The notes beneath the pieces are model-generated. The model worked only from the letters and a program-made list of their open reading frames with translations, made no database searches and had not been told where the DNA came from. The translations under genes and the position numbers were made by a program. This document shows, in pieces, positions 15,709-23,977 of a stretch of 25,044 bases of DNA. Source of the stretch: a virus. The DNA is taken from positions 1-25,044 of IMG/VR virus record IMGVR_UViG_3300025168_000618; one strand, 5' to 3'. The number at the start of each line of letters is the position of its first letter. The first letter of the stretch is position 1.

Positions 15709-17335
15709 TAATTACCTTGGAAATCCAAATCTAAAAAAATCCAATGTAAATGTTGAATATACCAAAGAGGAAGTAGAAGAATTTATAAAGTGTGCAAAAG
15801 ATGCTGAGTACTTTATAGAAACATATATTCAAATTGTTAATGTTGATAAAGGCTTAATTCCATTTAAGCTATATGATTTTCAAAGAACAATGGTTAACAA
15901 ATTTGTTAGCGAAAGATTTGTAATTAACAAGCTCCCAAGACAATCTGGTAAAAGTACAACTGTAACAGCTTATATGTTATGGTTAATATTATTTCACGAT
16001 CAACAAAGTATTGCTATTCTAGCAAACAAAGGATCTTTAGCAAGAGACTTATTAGGTAAGATTCAACTTGCATACGAACATCTACCAAAGTGGTTACAAC
16101 AAGGAGTTGTTGTATGGAATAAAGGTAATATAGAATTAGAGAATGGATCCAAAATTATATCTAGTGCAACAAGTGGTAGTGCTATTAGGGGTGGATCTTA
16201 TAATTTAATATTCTTAGATGAGTTTGCATTTGTAAGTAATAACCTTGCAGAAAGTTTTTTTGCTTCTGTTTATCCTACAATATCTTCTGGTGAAACAACA
16301 AAAGTAATAATTGTAAGTACTCCAAATGGATTAAATCATTTCTATAAATTATGGAGTGATAGTGTTGATGAAAAGAATGCATATAAACCAATAGAAGTTA
16401 CATGGGATCAAATACCAGGTAGAGATGAAAAATGGAAGAAAGAAACTATAAGCAATACTAGCGAAGAACAATTTAGACAAGAGTTTGAGTGTGAATTTGT
16501 TGGAAGTATGAATACCCTGATTAGTTCAACTAAACTTAGAAATATGCCATTTGAGTATCCAATTAAAAAATATGGTAACTTTGTTCAGTTTGAAGAGCCT
16601 CAAAAAGATCATGTTTATATGATGACAGTTGATACAGCAAGAGGAGTTGGATTAGATTATAGTGCTTTTGTCTTATTTGATGTAACAGAGATGCCATTTA
16701 AAATAGTTGGTAGTTTTAGAGATAAACACGTTTCACCATTATTATATCCAACAACATTGCATAATATAGGTAAGAATTATAATGATGCTTATATGTTAAT
16801 TGAAACTAATGATATTGGTCAACAAGTTGTTGATATTATGCATAATGATCTTAATTATGAAAACTTAATGACTACTACACACAAAGGTAGGGCTGGTCAA
16901 GTTATTAGTAGTGGTTTTGGAGCTGGATCAACAACTATTGGTGTTAAGACAACAAAGCAAGTAAAAAGAATTGGTTGTAGTAATTTAAAAGATTTAATTG
17001 AGAATGATAAGTTAATTATAAAAGATTTTGATATCATTGCAGAGTTATCTTCTTTTGTTGGTAGAGGAAGTAGCTATGAAGCTGAAGAAGGAACCAATGA
17101 TGATTTAGTTATGTGTACAGTGTTATTTGCTTGGATGGTTAGACAAGATTACTTTAAGGAAATAACTGATACAGACATTAGAGAAAGACTATATAATGAG
17201 CGAATGAAACAGTTTGATGAACAGATGCTACCATTGGGATTTCAAGAAGATGGAATTCAAGATAATGAGCAAGTAGATAACTTTAATAATGACCATGATA
17301 GATGGATTATACAAAAAGATCGTGACTTTTCATAA
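15701..17335 (+). CDS. 17: gp17 large terminase subunit (T4-like packaging motor)
   Basis: The 544-aa product (T4 gp17 is 610) has an N-terminal ATPase and a C-terminal nuclease. Seen directly: YDFQRTMV (adenine-binding Q motif-like), Walker A PRQSGKST at about 79-86, Walker B LIFLDE at about 169-174, and coupling motif STPNG at about 206-210. The RNase H-like nuclease has its first acidic residue in TVDTARGVGLDYS (about 309-321), then LIETNDIGQ (Glu about 368) and GTNDDLV (Asp about 467-468). All catalytic residues appear intact, with no intein or intron insertion. It powers DNA packaging and cuts the concatemer. It overlaps gp16 by 8 nt; a promoter-bearing gap follows. Confidence 0.96.
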   Translation: MNDNYLGNPNLKKSNVNVEYTKEEVEEFIKCAKDAEYFIETYIQIVNVDKGLIPFKLYDFQRTMVNKFVSERFVINKLPRQSGKSTTVTAYMLWLILFHDQQSIAILANKGSLARDLLGKIQLAYEHLPKWLQQGVVVWNKGNIELENGSKIISSATSGSAIRGGSYNLIFLDEFAFVSNNLAESFFASVYPTISSGETTKVIIVSTPNGLNHFYKLWSDSVDEKNAYKPIEVTWDQIPGRDEKWKKETISNTSEEQFRQEFECEFVGSMNTLISSTKLRNMPFEYPIKKYGNFVQFEEPQKDHVYMMTVDTARGVGLDYSAFVLFDVTEMPFKIVGSFRDKHVSPLLYPTTLHNIGKNYNDAYMLIETNDIGQQVVDIMHNDLNYENLMTTTHKGRAGQVISSGFGAGSTTIGVKTTKQVKRIGCSNLKDLIENDKLIIKDFDIIAELSSFVGRGSSYEAEEGTNDDLVMCTVLFAWMVRQDYFKEITDTDIRERLYNERMKQFDEQMLPLGFQEDGIQDNEQVDNFNNDHDRWIIQKDRDFS

Positions 17336-17346
17336 AACTAAAAAAT

Positions 17347-17354
17347 TATAAATA
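17347..17354 (+). promoter_or_regulatory. T4-type late promoter octamer (TATAAATA)
   Basis: Perfect octamer 62 nt before the gp18 ATG, much farther than at the other genes. This leaves a leader of roughly 45-50 nt with a palindrome in it. Confidence 0.65.
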
Positions 17355-17372
17355 ATTGCAAGAATCAAATTA

Positions 17373-17388
17373 AACAATTATAATTGTT
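17373..17388 (+). promoter_or_regulatory. Perfect 16-bp palindrome in the gp18 leader
   Basis: AACAATTATAATTGTT is its own reverse complement. It lies between the late octamer and the gp18 ribosome site (AGGAG near 17397). It also contains TATAAT, a possible host-type -10 element. It could be an RNA hairpin, a dimeric-protein site, or chance in AT-rich DNA. Confidence 0.4.
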
Positions 17389-17408
17389 ACAAAGTAGGAG
17401 AGATAAAA

Positions 17409-19409
17409 ATGCCATTCCAAGTTTCACCAGGTGTAAATGTATCAGAGATAGATCTTACAACCGTAATCCCTGCCGTTTCCACGACAGAAGGTGGCATAGC
17501 TGCCCACCTAAGATGGGGACCAGCATGTCAAAGAGTTTTAACGACATCAGAAGATGATCTAGTATCAAACTTTCAAAAACCATTAACAGCAAATACTGCT
17601 ACAGACTTTTTTGTAGCAAGTAACTTTCTTGCTTATGGTAACGCATTATATGTTGTAAGAGTAGTAAACGAATCTACTGCTGATGCTACATCTAAAGCAA
17701 CAAATGCAACTGCTGCTAATACATCTGCTGCATTCTTATTATTAAAGAATGAAAAAGATTATGATGAGCAATATAGCACAGGTATATCTGGATTTGGAGC
17801 ATGGGCTGCAAGATATCCTGGAGCATTAGGAAACAGTTTAAAAGTTTCAGTATGTCCAAGTTCGAACGCATACGAATCAACAATTACAGGTAACATAGCT
17901 GTTACAAATAGTTCAAAAACAGTTAATGGTGTTCCAACAACAGGATCAGGAGCCAATGGAGGTGGTACTGCTGCAACTGCATTTTCTAGTGAGTTAAAGG
18001 TTGGAGACACATTACTATTAGGTCCTGATAAATTTCCAGGTAAAGTTGCATCTATTTCAAACAATAGTGTATTAACATTATCCACAAAATATTTAGGAAA
18101 CACAGTTTCACAATATGGTACTGCTGCTACACACAGTGCTTCTGCTTCTGGAGCAACTAGAAGATGGGAGTTCTTTAGTAACTTTGATAAAGCACCATCA
18201 ACAACTGCATATGCAAATACAGTTGGAGGTACTGGTGATGAACTTCACGTAGTTGTTGCTGATGAAGATGGCGAGTGGTCTGGTGTTAAAGACACTGTAC
18301 TAGAATCATTTGGTAACTTGAGTTTTGCATCTGATGCTAAGAATGAAGATGGATCAGTCAATTTCTATAAAGAAGTTATTAATCAACAATCAAAATATTT
18401 ATTCTGGGCTGCACATGACGGTTCAACAAATGCAGGTTCGGCTGCTGCTGGTACAACATTCAGTGGTGATCCATTACCTGATACTAAAAGTTTAAGTAGA
18501 GGTAGAGATGGATCTGCTCCAAGAAATGCAGATTACATTGAAGGATACAACTACTTTAAAAGTGCTGAAGATGTAGATGTATCTATAATAATAAATTCAG
18601 CTCGAAATCAAGTAGTAACAGAACATAATATAAGCAACATTGCTGAGTCAAGAAAAGATTGTGTAGTTGTTCTATCACCTGAAAGGGCTGATGTTGTAAA
18701 CAACAATACATATTCAGGCAAAGAAGCTGAAGATGTTGTTGCATTTAGAGATAGCTTACCATCAACTTCATACGCTGTTATGGATAGTGGATGGAAGTAT
18801 CAATACGATAAATTTAATGATCTTCAAAGATATATTCCAGCAAATGGAGATACAGCTGGTCTAATGGTTAGAACAGATACTACTAGAGATCCTTGGTATT
18901 CACCAGCTGGATTCAATAGAGGTATTATGAAGAACGTAACTAGATTAGCATTCAATCCAAATAAAGCAGAAAGAGATCTACTTTATAAAAATGGTGTTAA
19001 CCCAGTCACTTCTTTCCCAGGGTCTGGAACAATATTATTTGGAGACAAAACATTATTAGAAAAGCCAAGTGCATTCGATAGAATTAATGTAAGAAGATTA
19101 TTCATAGTTCTTGAGAAAGCAATTTCAACTGCTGCTAAATTTACTCTCTTTGAGTTCAATGATGCATTTACTAGATCACAGTTTGTTCAACTAGTCGAGC
19201 CATTCTTGAGAGATGTACAAAGTAGAAGAGGTATTCAAGACTTCAGAGTAGTTTGTGATGAAACAAACAATACTCCACAAGTAATTGATACTAATAGATT
19301 TGTTGGTGATATATTCATTAAACCAAGTAGATCTATAAACTTCATTCAACTTAACTTTGTAGCTGTAAGAACTGGTGTTGAATTTTCTGAAGTAGTTGGT
19401 CAATTTTAA
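17409..19409 (+). CDS. 18: gp18 contractile tail sheath (T4-like)
   Basis: The 666-aa product (T4 gp18 is 659) begins with the sheath signature FQVSPGVNVSEIDLTTVIP, then GGIAAHLRWGPA. The conserved C-terminal sheath core is clear: FNPNKAERDLLYKNGVNPV, RINVRRLFIVLEKAIS, FEFNDAFTRSQFVQLVEPFL and GIQDFRVVCDETNNTP, ending in FIKPSRSINFIQLNFVAV. The middle region (about 150-330) is the variable, surface-exposed part. Sheath contraction drives the tube into the host. It has a strong AGGAG site and a dedicated promoter with a long leader, fitting high-level late expression of a protein used in over a hundred copies. Confidence 0.96.
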   Translation: MPFQVSPGVNVSEIDLTTVIPAVSTTEGGIAAHLRWGPACQRVLTTSEDDLVSNFQKPLTANTATDFFVASNFLAYGNALYVVRVVNESTADATSKATNATAANTSAAFLLLKNEKDYDEQYSTGISGFGAWAARYPGALGNSLKVSVCPSSNAYESTITGNIAVTNSSKTVNGVPTTGSGANGGGTAATAFSSELKVGDTLLLGPDKFPGKVASISNNSVLTLSTKYLGNTVSQYGTAATHSASASGATRRWEFFSNFDKAPSTTAYANTVGGTGDELHVVVADEDGEWSGVKDTVLESFGNLSFASDAKNEDGSVNFYKEVINQQSKYLFWAAHDGSTNAGSAAAGTTFSGDPLPDTKSLSRGRDGSAPRNADYIEGYNYFKSAEDVDVSIIINSARNQVVTEHNISNIAESRKDCVVVLSPERADVVNNNTYSGKEAEDVVAFRDSLPSTSYAVMDSGWKYQYDKFNDLQRYIPANGDTAGLMVRTDTTRDPWYSPAGFNRGIMKNVTRLAFNPNKAERDLLYKNGVNPVTSFPGSGTILFGDKTLLEKPSAFDRINVRRLFIVLEKAISTAAKFTLFEFNDAFTRSQFVQLVEPFLRDVQSRRGIQDFRVVCDETNNTPQVIDTNRFVGDIFIKPSRSINFIQLNFVAVRTGVEFSEVVGQF

Positions 19410-19417
19410 CATAAATA
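19410..19417 (+). promoter_or_regulatory. Late promoter-like octamer (CATAAATA)
   Basis: Directly after the gp18 stop and 25 nt before the gp19 ATG, so gp19 probably has its own late start in addition to read-through. Confidence 0.6.
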
Positions 19418-19434
19418 TTAGTAGGAGAAAATAG

Positions 19435-19983
19435 ATGGCATTCAATATTAACTTATTTGCAGGAGCACTAAAATTAGGAGGAGCAAGAACCTCCTTATTC
19501 CAAGTGAACATATCAAATCCAGCTAACGCTGTTGCTGATATTCAAGTCCCATTTTTAGCAAGAGCTGCACAAATTCCAGCTGCTACAATTGCACCCTTAG
19601 ATGTTCCATATTTTGGCAGACAATTAAGACTTGCTGGAAATAGAACATTTGCTGATTGGAACGTAACTATATTAAATGATGAAGATATGTCTATTAGAAA
19701 CTCTATGGAAGAGTGGTCTAATAACATTAACGGTTTTCAAACAAACCTAAGAAAGTTTGGAGCTTCTTCACCAGCTTTATATAAGTCTACTGCACAAGTA
19801 ACGCAATTTAGTAAAACTGGAGTTCCACTCAGAGTATATAACTTCGTTGGTATATTCCCAACTGAAATATCTACTATAGAAATGGATTGGGGTACAGACG
19901 CGGTAAGTGAGTTTACTGTTAGTTTCACATACGATTATTGGGAAGTTTCTGGTGGTATCACTGGCAATGCTGGTGGTATTTAA
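19435..19983 (+). CDS. 19: gp19 tail tube protein (T4-like)
   Basis: The 182-aa product (T4 gp19 is 163) has the tube signature: GGARTSLFQVNISNP, then VPFLARAAQIPAATIAPLDVPYFGRQLRLAGNRTFADWNVTILNDEDM, followed by IRNSMEEWSNNINGFQTNLR. Late strands include RVYNFVGIFPTEISTIEMDW and EFTVSFTYDYWEV. It forms stacked hexamer rings inside the sheath, through which DNA passes. Promoter octamer and AGGAG lie immediately upstream. It is followed by a 69-nt gap before gp20. Confidence 0.95.
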   Translation: MAFNINLFAGALKLGGARTSLFQVNISNPANAVADIQVPFLARAAQIPAATIAPLDVPYFGRQLRLAGNRTFADWNVTILNDEDMSIRNSMEEWSNNINGFQTNLRKFGASSPALYKSTAQVTQFSKTGVPLRVYNFVGIFPTEISTIEMDWGTDAVSEFTVSFTYDYWEVSGGITGNAGGI

Positions 19984-20000
19984 AGCAATTTAATTGAAAA

Positions 20001-20037
20001 AGTATTGGACTAATAAATAGATTTGTAGTACAATACT
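20001..20037 (+). repeat. Inverted repeat flanking the gp20 promoter-like octamer
   Basis: AGTATTG at 20001-20007 is the reverse complement of CAATACT at 20031-20037. The 23-nt loop contains the octamer at 20012. The stem is too weak and lacks a T-run for a terminator; it may be chance. Confidence 0.3.
20012..20019 (+). promoter_or_regulatory. Late promoter-like octamer (AATAAATA)
   Basis: One mismatch from the consensus, 41 nt before the gp20 ATG, and the only candidate in the gp19-gp20 gap. Confidence 0.4.
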
Positions 20038-20052
20038 CTTAAAGGAATAGTT

Positions 20053-21714
20053 ATGGCAATAGAATTGTTTGGCTTTCGCATTGGTCGAAAGGAAGATGAA
20101 CAGAAATTAAAAGACGATAATCTTAAATCGTTTGTTCCACCAACTACGGATGATGGAGCAATTGAAATTGCAGCGGGCGGTGCTTACGGTACATATGTAG
20201 ACCTTGAGGGTTCAGCAAAATCAGAAGCAGAATTAGTTACAAGATATAGAGAAATGTCACTCCAACCGGAATGTGATTCTGCTATTGATGATATTGTAAA
20301 CGAAGCTATAGTATACAACGAAAAGGAACCAGCGGTTTCAATTGTATTAGATGATCTCAAAGTAAGTAATTCAATAAAAAATAAAATTAGAGAAGAGTAT
20401 AACAAAATACTTATGATGTTAAACTTTACTACTAATGCTTACGATCTATTCAGAAAATGGTATATTGATGGTAGATTATATTATCATTTAGTTATTGATG
20501 AAAGTAATCCAAGATTAGGTATTCAAGAATTAAGATATATTGATCCAAGAAAAATTAGAAAGATAAAGCAAGCTATCAAAAGAAAAGATGATCAGATGGA
20601 TGCTATTGTTACTAAAGGATATAATGAGTATTACATATATCACCCAAGAGGAATCAATAGAGCAAACCAAGGATTAAAAATATCCAAAGATAGTATTTCA
20701 TATACACATAGTGGTTTATTAGATCAAAGAATGTTATTAGTTCTTGGTCATCTACACAAAGCAATTAAGCCATTAAATCAATTAAGAATGTTAGAAGATG
20801 CTACTGTAATTTACAGATTAGCAAGAGCACCTGAAAGAAGAATCTTTTATATAGATGTTGGTAATTTACCTAAAGTAAAAGCTGAACAGTATCTAAGAGA
20901 TATGATGGTTAAGCATAAGAATAAATTAGTATATGATGCATCTACAGGTGAAGTCAGAGACGATAGAAAGTTTATGACTATGTTAGAAGATTTTTGGTTA
21001 CCAAGAAGAGAAGGTGGTAAAGGTACAGAGATTACAACATTGCCTGGAGGACAAAATCTAGGTGAAATGGATGATGTAGATTACTTTAAGAAAAAACTAT
21101 ACAAAGCACTTAATGTTCCTATAACAAGAATGGAATCTGAAACTAATTTTAATCTTGGTAGAGCATCTGAAATTACTAGAGATGAATTAAAGTTTACAAA
21201 GTTTGTACAAAGACTAAGAAATAAATTTACTACTCTATTTGATAATATTCTTGAAATACAATTAGTATTAACAGGAGTTACTACCAGAGCTGAGTTCAAA
21301 GAAATGAAAGAGCATATACATTATGACTTCTTAGAAGATAATCATTTCACTGAATTAAAGTATGGTGAAATTATGGGTGATAGATTAAGATTACTTGGTG
21401 AAGTTGATGCATTTGTTGGTAAGTATTTTAGTAAAGAATATGTTCGTAAATCAGTGTTGAGAATGAATGAAGATGAGATAGAAAAAGAAGAGGACAGGAT
21501 GAAGACAGAACTTCAAGACGAGCCAGAAGAAGATGGTGAAGATCAACAACAAGATCAACAGCCAGAGCCAGAACCAGAACCAGAGCCTGAGCAACCTCAA
21601 GAAAGTTTTCAAGCTGCCAATACAATATCTGAAGAAGAGAAATCATTAGTAAATAGTATGACTAAGATTATTGAAGAAACTTTAGATGATAAGGCAGAAG
21701 AAGATGGAAAATGA
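20053..21714 (+). CDS. 20: gp20 portal protein (T4-like)
   Basis: The 553-aa product (T4 gp20 is 524) shows the portal signature throughout: LVTRYREMSLQPECDSAIDDIVNEAIV, FRKWYIDGRLYYHLVID, LRYIDPRKIRKIK, LEDATVIYRLARAPERRIFYIDVGNLPKVKAEQYLRDMM, FWLPRREGGKGTEITTLPGGQNLGEMDDVDYFKKKLYKALNVPITRM, and EITRDELKFTKFVQRLR. Dodecamers form the DNA gateway at the head vertex and nucleate prohead assembly. The C-terminal 55-60 residues are unusual: acidic and low complexity, with a Gln run and repeated Pro-Glu (nt 21541-21600). Its end overlaps the following fibre gene. The ATG has AAAGG upstream. Confidence 0.96.
   Translation: MAIELFGFRIGRKEDEQKLKDDNLKSFVPPTTDDGAIEIAAGGAYGTYVDLEGSAKSEAELVTRYREMSLQPECDSAIDDIVNEAIVYNEKEPAVSIVLDDLKVSNSIKNKIREEYNKILMMLNFTTNAYDLFRKWYIDGRLYYHLVIDESNPRLGIQELRYIDPRKIRKIKQAIKRKDDQMDAIVTKGYNEYYIYHPRGINRANQGLKISKDSISYTHSGLLDQRMLLVLGHLHKAIKPLNQLRMLEDATVIYRLARAPERRIFYIDVGNLPKVKAEQYLRDMMVKHKNKLVYDASTGEVRDDRKFMTMLEDFWLPRREGGKGTEITTLPGGQNLGEMDDVDYFKKKLYKALNVPITRMESETNFNLGRASEITRDELKFTKFVQRLRNKFTTLFDNILEIQLVLTGVTTRAEFKEMKEHIHYDFLEDNHFTELKYGEIMGDRLRLLGEVDAFVGKYFSKEYVRKSVLRMNEDEIEKEEDRMKTELQDEPEEDGEDQQQDQQPEPEPEPEPEQPQESFQAANTISEEEKSLVNSMTKIIEETLDDKAEEDGK
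21541..21600 (+). repeat. Gln-rich and Pro-Glu dipeptide low-complexity stretch in gp20
   Basis: Twenty codons (residues 497-516) encode a Gln/Asp run followed by five Pro-Glu pairs. This is a likely disordered C-terminal tail of the portal, or slippage-prone coding DNA. Confidence 0.8.
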
Positions 21715-23950
21715 CATCAAAAATGCTAAGGTCCTTGCTACATCACTAGCATTTACTAAACAAGAAATTAAAAAACTTAGAGCTGATTTTAGTAACTACA
21801 AACTAAATGAAGATAAATTACCTCGTGGTCCAAAAGGAGATATTGGACCTCAAGGACCTAAAGGCGAATCTGGTCCAGATAGAAAAATCATAATAGAAGC
21901 AAAAGGTCCTGTTGGACCAAAAGGAGATAAAGGTGAAGCTGGTAGAGCTATCAATGCAGCTTTTATTGAAGAAGGTAAATTACACTTAAATTACACAGAT
22001 GGAGAAACAGCTGATATTGGATCTATTGTAGGTCCAAGAGGTGGTCAAGGTATACCAGGACAAAAAGGTGAAAGAGGATTAATTGGTGAAGAAGGAAAAC
22101 AAGGATCTAAAGGTGAAGTAGGACCACGTGGTACTATTGGACCAAGAGGATTACTTGGTGAACAAGGACCAATTGGACCAATAGGACCAATTGGATTACA
22201 AGGCGATAAAGGAGAAAAAGGTGATAAAGGTGAACAGGGTGAACCCGGTATACAGGGCATACAAGGACTACAAGGACTTATCGGACCGAGAGGCGAGACG
22301 GGCGAGCGAGGTACAATTGGGCCACAAGGATTACAAGGACCTAGTGGAAAAGATGGTACGTCGGTAGATCTTAAACCTCTTAAAGACGAATTAACAGTTG
22401 ATCTACAATCTTTTAAAAATAATATAAGTGCAAGTATAACTAGAAGAAACTTAGCAAGTAGTGGTGCTGGTGGTGGTATAGGACCAAGACCTAAAACAAC
22501 ATTACATGTTAGAGATATACTTCCAGAGTCAAATGTAACATTTAATTTAGGATCCGAAGAAAAAAGATTTAAAGATTTATTCTTATCTGGTAATACATTA
22601 TCTCTTGGAGCAACAGAAATAAAAGCATCTGCAGATGGTGGTATTGAACTACCTGCAGTTGAAGCTAATACAATGTTGGTGATGAACCCAGCTAGTTATC
22701 AACTTTTTACAACTAAAGTAATTACTAAAACATCTGCTCATCCATATACTGGTCAAGGTTCAAGTTTAGCTTATTCAATAAACGGTAAAGAGTCACCTTC
22801 ATTAATTCTTGTACCAAATATGACTTACAGGTTTGATCAATCTGATAGTTCAAATGGAAGTCATCCACTAAGATTTTACAAAGATGCAGCTAAAAGTACA
22901 TCTCATACTACAGGTGTAACAACAAATGGAACACCTGGATCAGCAGGCGCTTATACACAAATAGTTATAACAGAAACTACACCAACAGTATTCTATCAAT
23001 GTTCTTCTCATGCACATATGGGAAGTGTTGCGACTACAACAGTAGGTACAATACAACAACAAGATATAACAAACGCTGTTAATGATTTAATAGATGCAGC
23101 TCCATCACAACTTAATACGTTAAATGAGTTAGCTGCTGCATTAGGAGATGATGCTAATTTTGCTACCGCAATTACCTTATTAATTAATGACAGAGCACAG
23201 GTTGCAAATGTTGCTTCATTAGCTGCATTAGCAAATACAAATTCAGGAATAGCATTACTTAATACAAACTTAGTTGGATCCAACACAGCACTTAGAACAT
23301 TAATTAGTGATAGAGCTCAAGTTGCTAATGTTGCAAGTTTAGCTGCACTTGCTAATACTAATCTAGCTATTGGTAATCTAAACACTAACTTAACTGGAAG
23401 TAATACTGCATTAAGATTATTAATAAACGATAGAGCACAAATTGCGAATGTTGCTTCTTTGGCTGCTTTAGCGAATACAAATGCAGCAATAGGAAATTTA
23501 AATACAAATCTTGGAGGTACTAATACAGCTATAAGAACTTTAGTTAGTGATAGATTACAAGTTGCAAATGCTTCAGCTACTTTTACTACAAAAGCATATG
23601 CAGCTGCTAACTCATATGTTAATTCTACATTTGTTAAACCAGATGCAACAAATATAAGTTTTTCTGGACAATCAGTAACAATCACTGGTAACTTAATAGT
23701 GCAAGGTACAACCACACAAACAACAACTTCAAGTTCAAATGTTGAGAGTGCATTTATGATACTTAATGCTGGTTTAGATGGAACACCAAGTAATGATGCT
23801 GGTATAAAAGTAAATAGAGGAAATCAAGCAAATGTTGAAATAAGATTTAACGAAACAGGAAATAAATTTGAATTTACTAACGACGGTACAACATTTAATG
23901 AGCTAGGATCTGTTAGTGATTCGTTAGCTTTTGCTATAGCTTTGGGATAA
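21704..23950 (+). CDS. Collagen-like tail fibre with cupredoxin-like domain and 40-aa repeats
   Basis: The 748-aa product contains, in order: a helical N-terminus; short Gly-X-Y blocks; a main block of 36 uninterrupted Gly-X-Y triplets (22031-22357); a fibre segment DILPESNVTFNLGSEEKRFKDLFLSGNTLSLG; a cupredoxin-like domain (22735-23053) with His at 22862 and CSSHAHM at 23000-23020; three 40-residue repeats (23183-23542); and a tip ending SDSLAFAIALG. The ATG at 21704 is preferred over 21686 because it gives a smaller overlap with gp20 (11 nt). T4 has head genes 67/68/21 at this position, so a fibre gene here is an insertion relative to T4. A host-binding fibre is likely; copper binding is inference. 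Confidence 0.75.
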   Translation: MENDIKNAKVLATSLAFTKQEIKKLRADFSNYKLNEDKLPRGPKGDIGPQGPKGESGPDRKIIIEAKGPVGPKGDKGEAGRAINAAFIEEGKLHLNYTDGETADIGSIVGPRGGQGIPGQKGERGLIGEEGKQGSKGEVGPRGTIGPRGLLGEQGPIGPIGPIGLQGDKGEKGDKGEQGEPGIQGIQGLQGLIGPRGETGERGTIGPQGLQGPSGKDGTSVDLKPLKDELTVDLQSFKNNISASITRRNLASSGAGGGIGPRPKTTLHVRDILPESNVTFNLGSEEKRFKDLFLSGNTLSLGATEIKASADGGIELPAVEANTMLVMNPASYQLFTTKVITKTSAHPYTGQGSSLAYSINGKESPSLILVPNMTYRFDQSDSSNGSHPLRFYKDAAKSTSHTTGVTTNGTPGSAGAYTQIVITETTPTVFYQCSSHAHMGSVATTTVGTIQQQDITNAVNDLIDAAPSQLNTLNELAAALGDDANFATAITLLINDRAQVANVASLAALANTNSGIALLNTNLVGSNTALRTLISDRAQVANVASLAALANTNLAIGNLNTNLTGSNTALRLLINDRAQIANVASLAALANTNAAIGNLNTNLGGTNTAIRTLVSDRLQVANASATFTTKAYAAANSYVNSTFVKPDATNISFSGQSVTITGNLIVQGTTTQTTTSSSNVESAFMILNAGLDGTPSNDAGIKVNRGNQANVEIRFNETGNKFEFTNDGTTFNELGSVSDSLAFAIALG
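22031..22357 (+). repeat. Collagen-like Gly-X-Y block (36 triplets plus Gly)
   Basis: All 36 triplets are uninterrupted. Pro occurs mainly at X; only GIP and GEP place it at Y. Lys is frequent at Y. Two shorter blocks precede it (21828-21878 and 21905-21943). Confidence 0.95.
23183..23569 (+). repeat. Three 120-bp coding repeats plus a partial fourth
   Basis: Units start at 23183, 23303 and 23423, with a 27-nt remnant at 23543. Each encodes 40 residues (pattern I.DRAQVANVASLAALANTN, then NTNL.G.NTALR.L). DNA copies have diverged, mostly at synonymous positions. Confidence 0.9.
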
Positions 23951-23953
23951 ATA
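23946..23953 (+). promoter_or_regulatory. Late promoter-like octamer (GATAAATA), first of a pair
   Basis: Overlaps the stop codon of the collagen-like gene and abuts an identical octamer. Confidence 0.4.
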
Positions 23954-23961
23954 GATAAATA
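23954..23961 (+). promoter_or_regulatory. Late promoter-like octamer (GATAAATA), second of a pair
   Basis: 24 nt before the ATG at 23978, matching the preferred spacing. Its match to the consensus is one base short. Confidence 0.5.
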
Positions 23962-23977
23962 AAAGTAAAGGACAATT

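Noticed and set aside
17759-18103. 114-aa minus-strand frame within gp18
   Set aside because: The opposite strand of the sheath gene's variable region, with no start signal or family resemblance.
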